From Bacteroidota bacterium (GTDB taxonomy: Bacteria > Bacteroidota > Bacteroidia > Chitinophagales > Saprospiraceae), in contig JAFMDF010000067.1 of NCBI GenBank assembly GCA_017857395.1, positions 1-34,720 of the forward strand: a stretch of DNA of 34,720 bases. The letters run 5' to 3'. Position numbers and translations under genes: made by a program. How positions within the stretch are numbered: position 1 is the stretch's first letter; every line of letters begins with the position of its first letter. Positions 8,844 to 16,963 of the stretch are shown piece by piece. A model generated the notes under the pieces. It ran no database searches and was not told where the DNA came from. It saw nothing but the letters and a program-made list of their open reading frames with translations.

Positions 8844-10328
8844 ATGATTAATAGAAAAGTCGATATTACCTTAATAGGTGCGGGTATTATGAGTGCAACT
8901 CTTGGCATTTTATTAAAAAAATTAATACCCGATGCGACGATTGGTATTTATGAACGTTTGGATAAAGTAGGCGCAGAAAGTTCAGATGCTTGGAACAATG
9001 CAGGAACTGGACACTCTGCTTTTTGTGAATTGAATTATACGCCCGAAAAAGAGAATGGACATATCGATTTAAGCAAAGCCCTGAAAATCGCCAATTCTTT
9101 TGAAGTGTCTAAACAATTTTGGGCTTATTTAAATGAAGAAGATTTATTTCCTAGCAATCAATCTTTCATCAATGATATTCCGCACATGAGTTTTGTGTTT
9201 GGGGACGAAAATGTGCGTTTTTTGAAAAAGCGGTATAAAACGATGACCAAACATGCCATTTTTGAAGATATGGTGTACTCCGAAGATCATGGGCAAATTG
9301 CCGATTGGGCGCCTTTGATGATGGAAAATCGGGAACACAAGCATAAATTATCCACTACTCGGATGGACATTGGTACCGATGTTAATTTCGGTGCGATTAC
9401 CAGAGGGATGATTCGCTATTTGGAACAATTAGATGGTGTAGAAGTACATTTAGGACATGAAGTCCAAGATTTAACCCATTTAAAAGATGGTACTTGGAAG
9501 GTAGATATGGAAGATTTAGATTCAGGAGAAGAAGTTGAGGTGTATTCTAAATTTGTTTTCATTGGTGCAGGTGGTGGTTCCTTGCCTTTATTAGACAAAT
9601 CAGACATTCCAGAAGGACGAGGATATGGTGGTTTTCCTGTTAGTGGTCAGTGGTTAAAATGTAATAATCCCGAAGTCATTAAACGACATAGTGCCAAAGT
9701 GTATGGCAAAGCAGCAGAAGGCAATCCGCCGATGTCTGTCCCTCATTTAGATACTCGTTGGATGGATGGGAAACAAGGCTTATTATTTGGTCCTTATGCT
9801 GGTTTCTCCACTAAATTTTTAAAAAATGGGTCTTATTTTGATTTACCCTTTTCGATAGAAATGCATAATATTTGGCCAATGTTAAAGGCTGGCATTAATA
9901 ATGTTGGTTTGACCAAATATTTAATCAATCAAGTAACTCAATCTCCTGAAGAGCGTTTTGCTTTTTTACAGTCTTATTATCCTAATGCCAAAATGGAAGA
10001 TTGGGAATTAAAAATTGCAGGCCAGCGAGTGCAAATTATCAAAAAAGATAAAAAAGAGGGCGGTCGGTTACAATTCGGAACTGAAATCGTGTCTTCTGCG
10101 GACGGTTCTTTAGCGGCTTTATTAGGTGCTTCCCCTGGGGCTTCTACTTCGGTTTCTATTATGCTGAATGTTTTAGAGACTTGTTTTGCAAAAGAAATGA
10201 AATCCAAAAAATGGCAAAAAACTTTAAAAACCATGATTCCAACTTATGGCATTTCTTTAAATAATCGACCTGGTTTATTGCGAAAGATTCGTGATTGGAC
10301 TAGTGAAATTTTAAAGTTGGTGGATTAA
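8844..10328 (+). CDS. mqo: Malate:quinone oxidoreductase
   Basis: FAD-dependent membrane-associated enzyme oxidising malate to oxaloacetate with quinone as acceptor (EC 1.1.5.4), replacing or supplementing malate dehydrogenase in the TCA cycle. I choose the ATG at 8844 (494 aa): it starts with MINRKVDITLIGAGIMSATLG, the dinucleotide-binding GxGxxS motif at residues 12-17, and gives the usual family length. A TTG at 8793 would add 17 residues encoded by spacer repeat sequence. Other signatures: ERLDKVGAESSDAWNNAGTGHSA, FVFIGAGGGSLPLL, RGYGGFPVSGQW and the C-terminal LLGASPGASTSVSIML, which closes the FAD site. No membrane helix is present, as expected for a peripheral enzyme. Confidence 0.97.
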   Translation: MINRKVDITLIGAGIMSATLGILLKKLIPDATIGIYERLDKVGAESSDAWNNAGTGHSAFCELNYTPEKENGHIDLSKALKIANSFEVSKQFWAYLNEEDLFPSNQSFINDIPHMSFVFGDENVRFLKKRYKTMTKHAIFEDMVYSEDHGQIADWAPLMMENREHKHKLSTTRMDIGTDVNFGAITRGMIRYLEQLDGVEVHLGHEVQDLTHLKDGTWKVDMEDLDSGEEVEVYSKFVFIGAGGGSLPLLDKSDIPEGRGYGGFPVSGQWLKCNNPEVIKRHSAKVYGKAAEGNPPMSVPHLDTRWMDGKQGLLFGPYAGFSTKFLKNGSYFDLPFSIEMHNIWPMLKAGINNVGLTKYLINQVTQSPEERFAFLQSYYPNAKMEDWELKIAGQRVQIIKKDKKEGGRLQFGTEIVSSADGSLAALLGASPGASTSVSIMLNVLETCFAKEMKSKKWQKTLKTMIPTYGISLNNRPGLLRKIRDWTSEILKLVD

Positions 10329-10702
10329 TAATAATTCTTTTAAACATCGGCTATTAATATGATAAAAATCCGTTGTTATAAAATATTTTTTCAACGACAA
10401 ATCTAGGTAAATAGCGGATTTATATATTAAATTAACATTTTTATTAATTTCGTTATTAAAGCTAATTTTCCATACATGACATGACTAAATCTGCCGTAAA
10501 AACTACACTTTTGGTTTCATTTAATATGATACATACTAAAAAAATCGTATTTTCGTTTATAGAAAACAAAAACATTTCATTCAATCCTCTTCAATAACAA
10601 AAGCTCACCAAACAAAAATAAAACACATTAAAACTTTTTAAATATATTAACGTATTTATAAGTAACTAACCAATTTATTAAATAAATAAATTTGCATCAC
10701 GC
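10329..10702. other. Gene-free spacer after mqo
   Basis: This 374-bp A+T-rich spacer contains one nested inverted repeat at about 10361-10427: AAATCCG with CGGATTT outside, and CGTTG with CAACG inside. It could be a weak terminator for mqo or a decayed palindromic element. TAAATTTG at 10687-10694 matches the Bacteroidota -7 box but is too close to the next ATG and has no -33 partner. Nothing else is seen. Confidence 0.5.
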
Positions 10703-10900
10703 ATGAACCAAGAAGATTTCATTAAACTGCATGGCTTATTAGCTAAACTTGATGTAGCCGCTCACAAAGCTGCAACAATTGATGGTACTTTTAAAAAATA
10801 CCACACTGGTTCTATTGAAAAATTAAGAGATTTACCCGTACACTTACGACAGTTAGAACAAGGTTTAAAGACGGCAGAAATTGTTCACAGCATCTATTAG
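10703..10900 (+). CDS. Small uncharacterised protein, 65 aa
   Basis: A short soluble, probably helical protein rich in Leu, Lys, His and Ala, without signal peptide, cysteines or membrane segment. I do not recognise the family. It is kept as a real gene because it has a clean ATG, is preceded by a 374-bp gene-free stretch, and is followed 19 bp after the stop by a strong hairpin terminator. The amphipathic heptad spacing of Leu across residues 8-60 suggests a helical hairpin or a partner-binding protein, which is inference only. Confidence 0.55.
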   Translation: MNQEDFIKLHGLLAKLDVAAHKAATIDGTFKKYHTGSIEKLRDLPVHLRQLEQGLKTAEIVHSIY

Positions 10901-10919
10901 ACATAACTACTCGTACCTA

Positions 10920-10959
10920 AAAAAAAGGTGATTTCGTTGAAACGGAATCACCTTTTTTT
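10920..10959. terminator. Strong bidirectional intrinsic terminator
   Basis: A near-perfect hairpin of about 19 bp (A-tract, GGTGATTTCGTT, 2-nt loop, AACGGAATCACC, T-tract) with one G-U pair. A and T runs flank it on both sides, so it can stop transcription of the 65-aa gene on the plus strand and of the convergent 212-aa gene on the minus strand. Confidence 0.92.
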
Positions 10960-10966
10960 GTTAAAA

Positions 10967-11605
10967 TTAAACGTATTCTTCGCTAGAATGCCCATGAATC
11001 AAGGCGTCTAATAAATCTCTAGAAAATTCATAATGCTCCATTAATTGGTCTAAAGGCATTGGTTTATTTTTGGTATAAAAAAGAATAAAATTACCTTTTG
11101 CCTCCATCCAAATACGTTTTTGTTCCGCTATTAAATCTAAAAACTCTTCATTCAATTCATATCTTAGATTGTCTGTTTTAGGGGCATAAATATGATAAGT
11201 CTTATGGAATTGAACTATATCTGGAAAAAGCACTCGTTGTTTGCCAAAAAAGGCTTTCATTTTATGAAAATTACTCTTTGGTCGAATGAGCATTTCACTA
11301 AAATTCCATTGGGGCAAATAAAATTCAATGACCGTACTTGTCCTAGTTTTAGAATCACCGAAATAGGCATAATCATAAATTCTAGTTTTTAAAGAAGTAT
11401 TCCTTTCTTTTTGATACAAAACACTTTTTAGTCTTTTCCCTCGCTTTCCTTGGAATAATTGAAAACCCTTTAATCCGATTGCTTGATTACCAAAACGCTC
11501 TCTATCATTAATCTCAAAATTTTCAGCTACTGCTAATTTCCGAAAAGCCAATACTCTATCATCCTGCCAAATGGTGTTTTTTAAATCATCGAATATTTCT
11601 CTCAT
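10967..11605 (-). CDS. Uncharacterised protein, 212 aa
   Basis: Soluble protein without signal or membrane segment. Residues about 85-190 show a pattern I associate with a broad family of small uncharacterised proteins, some near DUF3137: a hydrophobic strand (TSTVIEFYLPQW), a basic F-x-K-x-x-F loop, a V-L-F-P-x-I-V-x-F-H-x-x-Y segment, and a late strand (GNFILFYTKN) preceding a terminal helix. No catalytic residues are evident. It is divergent from fabI across 369 bp and convergent with the 65-aa gene across a shared terminator, so it is probably transcribed alone. Function unknown. Confidence 0.8.
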   Translation of the reverse strand: MREIFDDLKNTIWQDDRVLAFRKLAVAENFEINDRERFGNQAIGLKGFQLFQGKRGKRLKSVLYQKERNTSLKTRIYDYAYFGDSKTRTSTVIEFYLPQWNFSEMLIRPKSNFHKMKAFFGKQRVLFPDIVQFHKTYHIYAPKTDNLRYELNEEFLDLIAEQKRIWMEAKGNFILFYTKNKPMPLDQLMEHYEFSRDLLDALIHGHSSEEYV

Positions 11606-11974
11606 GAATAGGTTATCTAACTCGGTTTTAATAATTAACTTTCGTTGCGGGTTACAAATACGGGTTGAATAGGACGCAAAATTAATATTCCAATGAATAA
11701 AGCGTAAAAAATCGACAATTTTATATGGGTAATTTTCAGTTACCCTATAATTTTAAAATTACTTTCATTAAAACTCGTAACCCCCAACTCAGTTTAATAC
11801 TATTGGTTCCCAAAATTAAAATTAATGCTTTTATTTCATTTTTGTGAAACCAAAGCAAGAAATACCAATCATTTTCCTCATATTTGCAAACGTTTTTATG
11901 AAGGCTTCGGTTTTTCAAATTTTTTCAATTAGCAAAAGCCAGTCTAAATTTTTTAGTTAATAATCTATAAACAA
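11606..11974. other. Divergent spacer with nested inverted repeats
   Basis: The 369-bp spacer should hold the promoters of fabI and of the divergent 212-aa gene. Outer arms GTTGCGGGTTAC (11644-11655) and GTAACCCCCAAC (11777-11788) pair at 11 of 12 positions. Between them sits a compact hairpin at 11722-11749 (TATA, bulge, GGGTAA, 7-nt loop, TTACCC, TATA). Both stems reuse the GGGTTAC/GGGTAA theme. No clear TAnnTTTG promoter was found. Confidence 0.6.
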
Positions 11975-12778
11975 ATGTCAAATAACCTATTAGCAGGCAA
12001 AAAAGGAATTATTTTCGGTGCTTTAGATGATAAATCTATTGCTTGGAAAGTAGCAGAAAGATGTGTGGCAGAAGGCGCTCAAATTACTTTAACGAATGCA
12101 CCTGTTGCATTACGATTTGGTCAACTGAATGAATTAGGGGAAAAGTTAAACGCAGAAGTTATCGGCGCTGACGCTACAAATATGGAAGATTTAGAAAATC
12201 TATTCACTAAATCTACGGAAATACTTGGTGGGAAAGTTGATTTTGTGCTACACTCTATAGGTATGTCTTTAAATGTTCGGAAAAAAAGAGAGTATACCAA
12301 TATCAAGCATGAATGGATGCTAAAAACTTTCGATATTTCTGCCATGTCTTTCCATAGAATGATGCAGGTCATGTGGAAATTGGATGCCATTAATGATTGG
12401 GGGTCTATTTTAGGCTTAACTTATATTGCCGCCCAACGAACTTTTCCTGATTATAGTGAAATGGCAGAATCTAAGGCTTTACTAGAATCTTATGCTAGAA
12501 GTTTTGGCTACCATTTTGGGACAGCTAAAAAAGTACGAGTTAACACCATTTCTCAATCTCCAACTTGGACAACCGCTGGTAGTGGCGTTAAAGGGTTTGA
12601 TAAGTTTTTTGGCTATGCCGATAAAATGTCTCCATTAGGCAACGCATCCGCAGAAGCTTGTGCAGATTACTGTGTAAGTATGTTTTCTGATTTAACAAAA
12701 ATGGTCACTATGCAAAATTTATTCCACGATGGTGGTTTTTCTTCTATGGGCATGAATCCTGCTGTTTTTGAGGACTAA
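11975..12778 (+). CDS. fabI: Enoyl-[acyl-carrier-protein] reductase (NADH), FabI type
   Basis: A 267-aa short-chain dehydrogenase-fold enzyme performing the last reduction of each fatty acid elongation cycle (EC 1.3.1.9). FabI features: an N-terminal cofactor loop (GIIFGALDDKSIAW) with the S-I-A of FabI proteins; ADATNMEDL; FVLHSIGMS; and the active-site pair Y150 and Y160 with K167, giving the FabI spacing Y-x6-K rather than the Y-x3-K of ordinary SDRs. The C-terminal DGGFSSMGM end is typical. Length is normal. It stands alone, with a divergent neighbour upstream and a perfect hairpin terminator 27 bp after the stop. Confidence 0.96.
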   Translation: MSNNLLAGKKGIIFGALDDKSIAWKVAERCVAEGAQITLTNAPVALRFGQLNELGEKLNAEVIGADATNMEDLENLFTKSTEILGGKVDFVLHSIGMSLNVRKKREYTNIKHEWMLKTFDISAMSFHRMMQVMWKLDAINDWGSILGLTYIAAQRTFPDYSEMAESKALLESYARSFGYHFGTAKKVRVNTISQSPTWTTAGSGVKGFDKFFGYADKMSPLGNASAEACADYCVSMFSDLTKMVTMQNLFHDGGFSSMGMNPAVFED

Positions 12779-12804
12779 GTGTATTACGCAATTAAATAAT
12801 ATAC

Positions 12805-12847
12805 AAAAAAGGTTTTATCACAAATAAATTGAGATAAAACCTTTTTT
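12805..12847 (+). terminator. Intrinsic terminator of fabI
   Basis: A perfect 15-bp stem (12805-12819 with 12833-12847), loop of 13 nt, ending in a T-run. It lies just after the fabI stop and has an A-run on the other side, so it could work in both directions. Confidence 0.93.
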
Positions 12848-12934
12848 TATTGATAATATAATGATTTTAAAGAATCTTAATATGTCACAAATTACAAAAA
12901 AAATTATTTATTTATTTAATAATAATATTATTAC

Positions 12935-13115
12935 ATATTATTAGGGCGCAATTGGGTTTTGTCCCTAAAATCGTTGATTTTTAGAATTATTCAAAATGTC
13001 AATATTGATAATCAAGTCTTTGTGTATTTTATTTAAAATAACTTATTAATAAAATAATATTTAAAATACTGATTATCAGTAATATGAATAAAATCCAATT
13101 GCGCCCATATTATTA
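12935..13115. mobile_element. Probable MITE with terminal inverted repeats and 9-bp target duplication
   Basis: The element body is 12944-13106 (163 bp). Its ends GGGCGCAATTGGGTTTT and, on the other strand, GGGCGCAATTGGATTTT match at 16 of 17 positions. ATATTATTA lies exactly flush on both sides (12935-12943 and 13107-13115), as a target duplication would. Inside, further complementary blocks occur in the mirrored order (ATTCA, TGATAATCA at 13006-13014 with TGATTATCA at 13070-13078, then GTATTTTA), so most of the body can form one long hairpin. An extra stem (about 12966-12983) sits on the left side only. It has no coding capacity, so it would depend on a transposase elsewhere. The flanks are A+T-rich, so a chance duplication is possible but unlikely to be so exact. 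Confidence 0.75.
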
Positions 13116-13473
13116 TTAATCAGCCCCAATTAATACATTTTTATTCCAATATTTGTAATCGTATTCAATTAATATAGTACTTAAAAAATATAGCTTGTTC
13201 ATGCCTCACACCCCATATGTTGAACAAAATCTTTTCTAATACACATTTAAAATCTTAAAACCTTAAAATAATTTTTCATCTACAATATTCGGTTACTTAC
13301 CCCTATTTTAGGCTATTCAAAACAAACCACCATCTATTCTTAAAACAAAATACCCTGTCACAAATTTAATAAAACCGTTCATCGAATTGGCAAAGTTGGC
13401 AAGTCATTTGCATTAGGTATAATGGCCTTTAATGATTCTCTCTATTGCGGTAAAGTCTTCTTGATGGGAGACT
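13116..13473. other. Gene-free stretch with possible short RNA
   Basis: About 350 bp without a credible ORF. The only structured parts are near its end: TTGGCA (13394-13399), 16 nt, TATAAT (13416-13421), followed by a hairpin-plus-T-run on the plus strand overlapping the end of the next gene. The promoter-like pair is of the E. coli type, which is not the usual Bacteroidota consensus, so this is weak. Confidence 0.3.
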
Positions 13474-13486
13474 TTACTTTTTTTTT
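13450..13486 (+). terminator. Plus-strand hairpin terminator overlapping the 3' end of the DUF4296-like gene
   Basis: GTAAAGTCT (13450-13458) pairs perfectly with AGACTTTAC (13469-13477) and is followed on the plus strand by nine T. No annotated plus-strand gene ends here. The minus-strand gene that overlaps it has no T-run on its own side of the hairpin, so this orientation does not serve that gene. The T-run also encodes terminal lysines of that gene, so part of the signal may be coincidence. Confidence 0.5.
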
Positions 13487-13899
13487 GTGGTCACTTTTTT
13501 TTTCGGTAAAGGCTTCTTTGCCTTAGTAGAAGCAGGCTTTTCTTTTTTATCTTCTTTCTTTTTTATCTTCAATTTATTCAATCTTTCAATTACCTTTCCA
13601 TATATTAGCTGCAATTTCTTAGGGTCTCTTTTCAATTTTTGATATTCTGGCTCAAAAACTTCCTTTGATACTTCATGAACTTCCAATATTTGGTCTAAAT
13701 AAATCAATACCATACTATCTCTAAAAGCAAGTGTTAAATGTTGGCTAGCAGATTCTGAGATATGTATATCTGTAATGATATCGGTTAATTGCTCATCTGA
13801 CAGCTGATAGACCGTTTCGGCTTTATCACAACTAGTCATTTTTATCAAAAAAATAAAAATAAGGACTAACTGAAAAATTATTCGCATTACTTGCCGCAT
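13474..13899 (-). CDS. DUF4296-like lipoprotein
   Basis: A 141-aa predicted lipoprotein of the Bacteroidota cell envelope. A hydrophobic signal (residues about 6-20) leads to M-T-S-C with C24 as the likely lipidated cysteine; the start could also be M5. The body (about 32-110) has the DUF4296 pattern: LSDEQLTDIITDIHISES, a helix with D-S-M-V-L-I-Y, I-L-E-V-H-E-V-S-K-E-V-F, and Y-Q-K-L-K-R-D-P-K-K-L-Q-L-I-Y. The last 30 residues are a Lys/Pro-rich basic tail. Function unknown. It is divergent from mmsA across 110 bp. Confidence 0.82.
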   Translation of the reverse strand: MRQVMRIIFQLVLIFIFLIKMTSCDKAETVYQLSDEQLTDIITDIHISESASQHLTLAFRDSMVLIYLDQILEVHEVSKEVFEPEYQKLKRDPKKLQLIYGKVIERLNKLKIKKKEDKKEKPASTKAKKPLPKKKVTTKKK

Positions 13900-13967
13900 T
13901 AAAATAGGATTAAAAAATAATAAAACTAATTCTAAAGTAAAAATAGGTTAATTCTAATTTTTCCTAT

Positions 13968-13975
13968 TAATTTTG
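13968..13975 (+). promoter_or_regulatory. Candidate -7 promoter box for mmsA
   Basis: TAATTTTG fits the Bacteroidota TAnnTTTG -7 consensus and would place a transcription start near 13982, about 28 nt before the mmsA ATG. No good TTTG-type -33 box is visible at the expected distance, so this is tentative. Confidence 0.35.
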
Positions 13976-14009
13976 GCAGACTATAACCCATCATTAACAA
14001 TTCTTATCA

Positions 14010-15467
14010 ATGCAGCATTCAATAGCTATCACTCCAAATTATATTAGTGGTCAACCAGCAAATGGTCAAACTAGACATCTAGATATTATCAGTCCTGTCG
14101 ATGGTCAACACTTATCAAAAGTAGGGTTATCCAGCCAGCAAGATTTAGATAAAGCGGTAACTGCTGCAAAGAAAGCATTTCCTGACTGGTCTCAACGTAC
14201 TTTAAAACAACGGGTTCAAGTTTTTTATAATTTTCGACAATTACTTATTGATAATTTAGAAATTTTGGGTCGAATGATTCATTTAGAAAATGGTAAAACG
14301 ATTGGCGAAGCCAAAGCGGAAGTAATGAAAGGGATTGAATTAACCGAATTTGCTTGTTCTTTACCTCAATTTATTAATGATGAAATTCAAATAGTTAGTC
14401 AAGGGATAGAATGCCGAACTACGCATGTGCCTATAGGAGTCGTTGCCTCCATTACGCCTTTTAATTTTCCTGCCATGGTGCCTTTATGGACGATTCCTAA
14501 TGCCTTAGCACTAGGTAATTGTATGATTCTAAAACCATCAGAAAAAACGCCGATGACTGCCTTAAAAATAGCAGAACTATTGACTGAAGCGGGACTTCCA
14601 GATGGCGTTTTTAATGTAATTAATGGCGATAAAGAAATTGTGGAAGCTATCTGCGACCATCCAGATATTGCCGCAGTGTCATTTGTAGGGTCGACTACTG
14701 TAGCCAAGATTGTTTATAAAAGAGCTACTAGTCATTTAAAAAGATGTATGGCAATGGGCGGTGCTAAAAATCATTTAATTGTCCTACCAGATGCTTCCCT
14801 AGCAATGGCAGAAAATATTGTAGCTTCTATGGCAGGTTGTGCTGGGCAGAGATGTATGGCGGCTTCGGCCATGGTCGCTGTTGGAAATACAGATAAAATG
14901 ATTCAGCGGATTTGTGAAGAAGCTAAAAAATGGGAAGCAGGTGATAATTTAGGGTCAGTCATTTCCATAGCCGCTAAAAAACGAATTGAAGGTTATATCA
15001 CAGAGGCTGAAAAAATGGGCGCAGAAATCTTAGTTGATGGTAGAAATACTATTCCTAAAGGCAAAGAAAACGGTGCTTATGTCGGCGTTACCATTATAGA
15101 TAAAGTCACCCCAGCTATGAAAATCGCACAAGAAGAAGTATTTGGTCCTGTCTTAGTCATTATGAGAACCAATGATGTAGACGAAGCCATTCGTATCGAA
15201 AATGCCTCTAATTACGGTAATGCGGCCTCCGTTTTCACGCAAAATGGTAGTTTAGCCAATTATATTATGGATAGAGTGAGTGCAGGGATGGTCGGTGTCA
15301 ATGTTGGTGTGCCTGTTCCTAGAGAGCCGTTTTCTTTTGGTGGTTGGAATGAAAGTCGTTTTGGGGTAAATGATATTACTGGTAAAAGCTCCATCTCCTT
15401 TTGGACAAAAATTAAAAAACGAACGACTAAATGGAATGCGGAAGATTGGAAGGATTGGATGTCTTAG
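14010..15467 (+). CDS. mmsA: CoA-acylating methylmalonate-semialdehyde dehydrogenase
   Basis: A 485-aa aldehyde dehydrogenase superfamily enzyme of the MMSDH branch (EC 1.2.1.27), oxidising methylmalonate or malonate semialdehyde with NAD and CoA to propionyl- or acetyl-CoA and CO2 in valine, beta-alanine or related catabolism. MMSDH hallmarks: ISPVDG near residue 30; GVVASITPFNFPAMVPLW; ILKPSEKTP; FVGSTTVA; MGGAKNHLIVLPDA in place of the ELGGK glutamate segment of ordinary ALDHs; and the catalytic C282 in GCAGQRCMA. The C-terminal PREPFSFGGWNESRFG is typical. It opens a run of same-strand genes, but 111 bp of repeat-like spacer separates it from the next, so co-transcription is likely rather than certain. 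Confidence 0.95.
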   Translation: MQHSIAITPNYISGQPANGQTRHLDIISPVDGQHLSKVGLSSQQDLDKAVTAAKKAFPDWSQRTLKQRVQVFYNFRQLLIDNLEILGRMIHLENGKTIGEAKAEVMKGIELTEFACSLPQFINDEIQIVSQGIECRTTHVPIGVVASITPFNFPAMVPLWTIPNALALGNCMILKPSEKTPMTALKIAELLTEAGLPDGVFNVINGDKEIVEAICDHPDIAAVSFVGSTTVAKIVYKRATSHLKRCMAMGGAKNHLIVLPDASLAMAENIVASMAGCAGQRCMAASAMVAVGNTDKMIQRICEEAKKWEAGDNLGSVISIAAKKRIEGYITEAEKMGAEILVDGRNTIPKGKENGAYVGVTIIDKVTPAMKIAQEEVFGPVLVIMRTNDVDEAIRIENASNYGNAASVFTQNGSLANYIMDRVSAGMVGVNVGVPVPREPFSFGGWNESRFGVNDITGKSSISFWTKIKKRTTKWNAEDWKDWMS

Positions 15468-15578
15468 CGGTTGCTGGTTGCTGGTTAATTCTAGGTAGTA
15501 TTGAAAAATAGGTTTCAAATTTAAGGACGAATTTATCATTCATCGTTTATCATTCATTATTAAAAAAATCCCTAATCA
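15468..15578. repeat. Word-repeat spacer (GGTTGCTGGTT and TATCATTCATC motifs)
   Basis: Right after the mmsA stop the spacer reads GGTTGCTGG reiterated, with the 12-mer GGTTGCTGGTTA at 15476-15487 also found exactly at 8791 and 31102. Further on, TTTATCATTCAT is nearly repeated (TTTATCATTCATCGTTTATCATTCA spread over 15531-15555). It looks like single arms of palindromic elements whose partner arms are absent. Confidence 0.5.
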
Positions 15579-16955
15579 ATGAAATTAAAAGGCAAATTAT
15601 CTTTAAAAAAATTGACCAAAATGGTCAAAAAAGAGACCATTGAAACCATTATTGTGGCATTTACAGACCATTATGGTAGAATGGTTGGCAAACGCTTTGA
15701 TGCGGAGTTTTTTCTAGAATCAGCAGTACAAGATGGGACACATAGCTGTAATTATCTGTTGACGACAGATATGGAGATGGAACCAGTAGAAGGATACGAT
15801 TTTGCCAATTGGGAATTAGGATATGGCGACTTTCACTTAGTTCCAGATTTAAATACTTTAAGAATAGCCGATTGGTTAGATAAAACGGCTTTAGTAATAT
15901 GTGATGTAAAAGACGAAAAGACCCATGATTGGGTAAATATTGCTCCTAGGTCTATTTTACAGCAACAGCTACAATCAGCAAATGATACTGGTTTTCAATG
16001 CTTTGCAGCTTCCGAATTAGAGTATTATTTGTTTGAAAATAATTATCGACAAGCTTTTGAGCAGCATTATCACGACCTTAAACCTGTGGGTTGGTATTTC
16101 GAAGATTATCATATTTTACAAGGTACTCGAACTGAACACTTTACTGCAGCTGCTCGTAAACATTTGAAAAATTCGGGTGTTCCTGTCGAAAATTCAAAAG
16201 GAGAATGGGGCTTAGGCCAGCATGAATTGAATGTCCGTTATGCCGAAATTTTAGAGATGGCAGATAGGCATACCGTCTATAAACAATGCCTAAAAGAATT
16301 AGCTGATAAAATGGGGCTGGCAGTGACCTTTATGGCAAAATACCATGAAGATAGAGCAGGTTCTAGTTGCCATATCCATATTAGTCTTTGGAAAAATGGC
16401 GAAAATGCTTTTGCAGGAGATAAAGCTTTTGGACCAATTCAAGGGTCTGATATTTTTCAATGGTTCTTAGGGGGTTGGATAGCCAATGCTCCAGATGTGA
16501 TGCCTTTTTATGCGCCAACGGTTAATTCCTATAAAAGGTATGTGGATGCTTCTTGGGCGCCTACTAAATTAGCTTGGAGTTATGATAATCGAACGGCTGG
16601 TTTTAGGGTAGTCGGCAAGGGAAAAAGTTTGCGCATTGAATGCAGAATTCCAGGAGCAGATTGTAATCCTTATTTAGCTTTTGCGGCATCTTTGGCTTGT
16701 GGCTTGGATGGGATTAAAAATAAAATAGAACCGCCAAAAATATTTGAAGGAGATGTTTATGCTGCGAGTGATTTACCAAGTGTGCCACAATCTTTAGCGG
16801 AAGCCACTCATAGGTTTGAAAATAGTGATTTTACAAAGCGTGTTTTTGGAGAAGCCGTTGTTAAACATTATAGCCATCATTTCAAAACAGAACAAAACGC
16901 TTATAATAAAGCCGTGACCGATTGGGAACGGAAAAGATATTTTGAACAAATTTAA
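15579..16955 (+). CDS. Glutamine synthetase-family ligase, probably gamma-glutamyl-amine synthetase (PuuA-like)
   Basis: A 458-aa member of the glutamine synthetase superfamily in the GSI-like branch that includes PuuA, IpuC and GlnA3/GlnA4-type enzymes, which ligate glutamate to amines using ATP. Seen: a beta-grasp start with TDHYGRMVGKRF; the metal/substrate glutamates in AASELEYYLF and in GLGQHELNVRYAE; the ATP-site CHIHISLW; NSYKRY; and RIECRIPGADCNPYLAFAASLACGLDGI near the C-terminus. The ammonium-assimilating enzyme usually shows a longer NPxxPxxxxG-type nucleotide segment and a tyrosine adenylylation loop, neither evident here. The neighbours are aldehyde dehydrogenases and an SDR, which favours amine catabolism over nitrogen assimilation. 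The amine substrate cannot be read from sequence. Confidence 0.9.
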   Translation: MKLKGKLSLKKLTKMVKKETIETIIVAFTDHYGRMVGKRFDAEFFLESAVQDGTHSCNYLLTTDMEMEPVEGYDFANWELGYGDFHLVPDLNTLRIADWLDKTALVICDVKDEKTHDWVNIAPRSILQQQLQSANDTGFQCFAASELEYYLFENNYRQAFEQHYHDLKPVGWYFEDYHILQGTRTEHFTAAARKHLKNSGVPVENSKGEWGLGQHELNVRYAEILEMADRHTVYKQCLKELADKMGLAVTFMAKYHEDRAGSSCHIHISLWKNGENAFAGDKAFGPIQGSDIFQWFLGGWIANAPDVMPFYAPTVNSYKRYVDASWAPTKLAWSYDNRTAGFRVVGKGKSLRIECRIPGADCNPYLAFAASLACGLDGIKNKIEPPKIFEGDVYAASDLPSVPQSLAEATHRFENSDFTKRVFGEAVVKHYSHHFKTEQNAYNKAVTDWERKRYFEQI

Positions 16956-16963
16956 TAGAGATA

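Noticed and set aside
10687-10694. TAAATTTG matching the -7 promoter box before the 65-aa gene
   Set aside because: It would start transcription within a few bases of the ATG and has no -33 partner; it is easily produced by chance in A+T-rich DNA.
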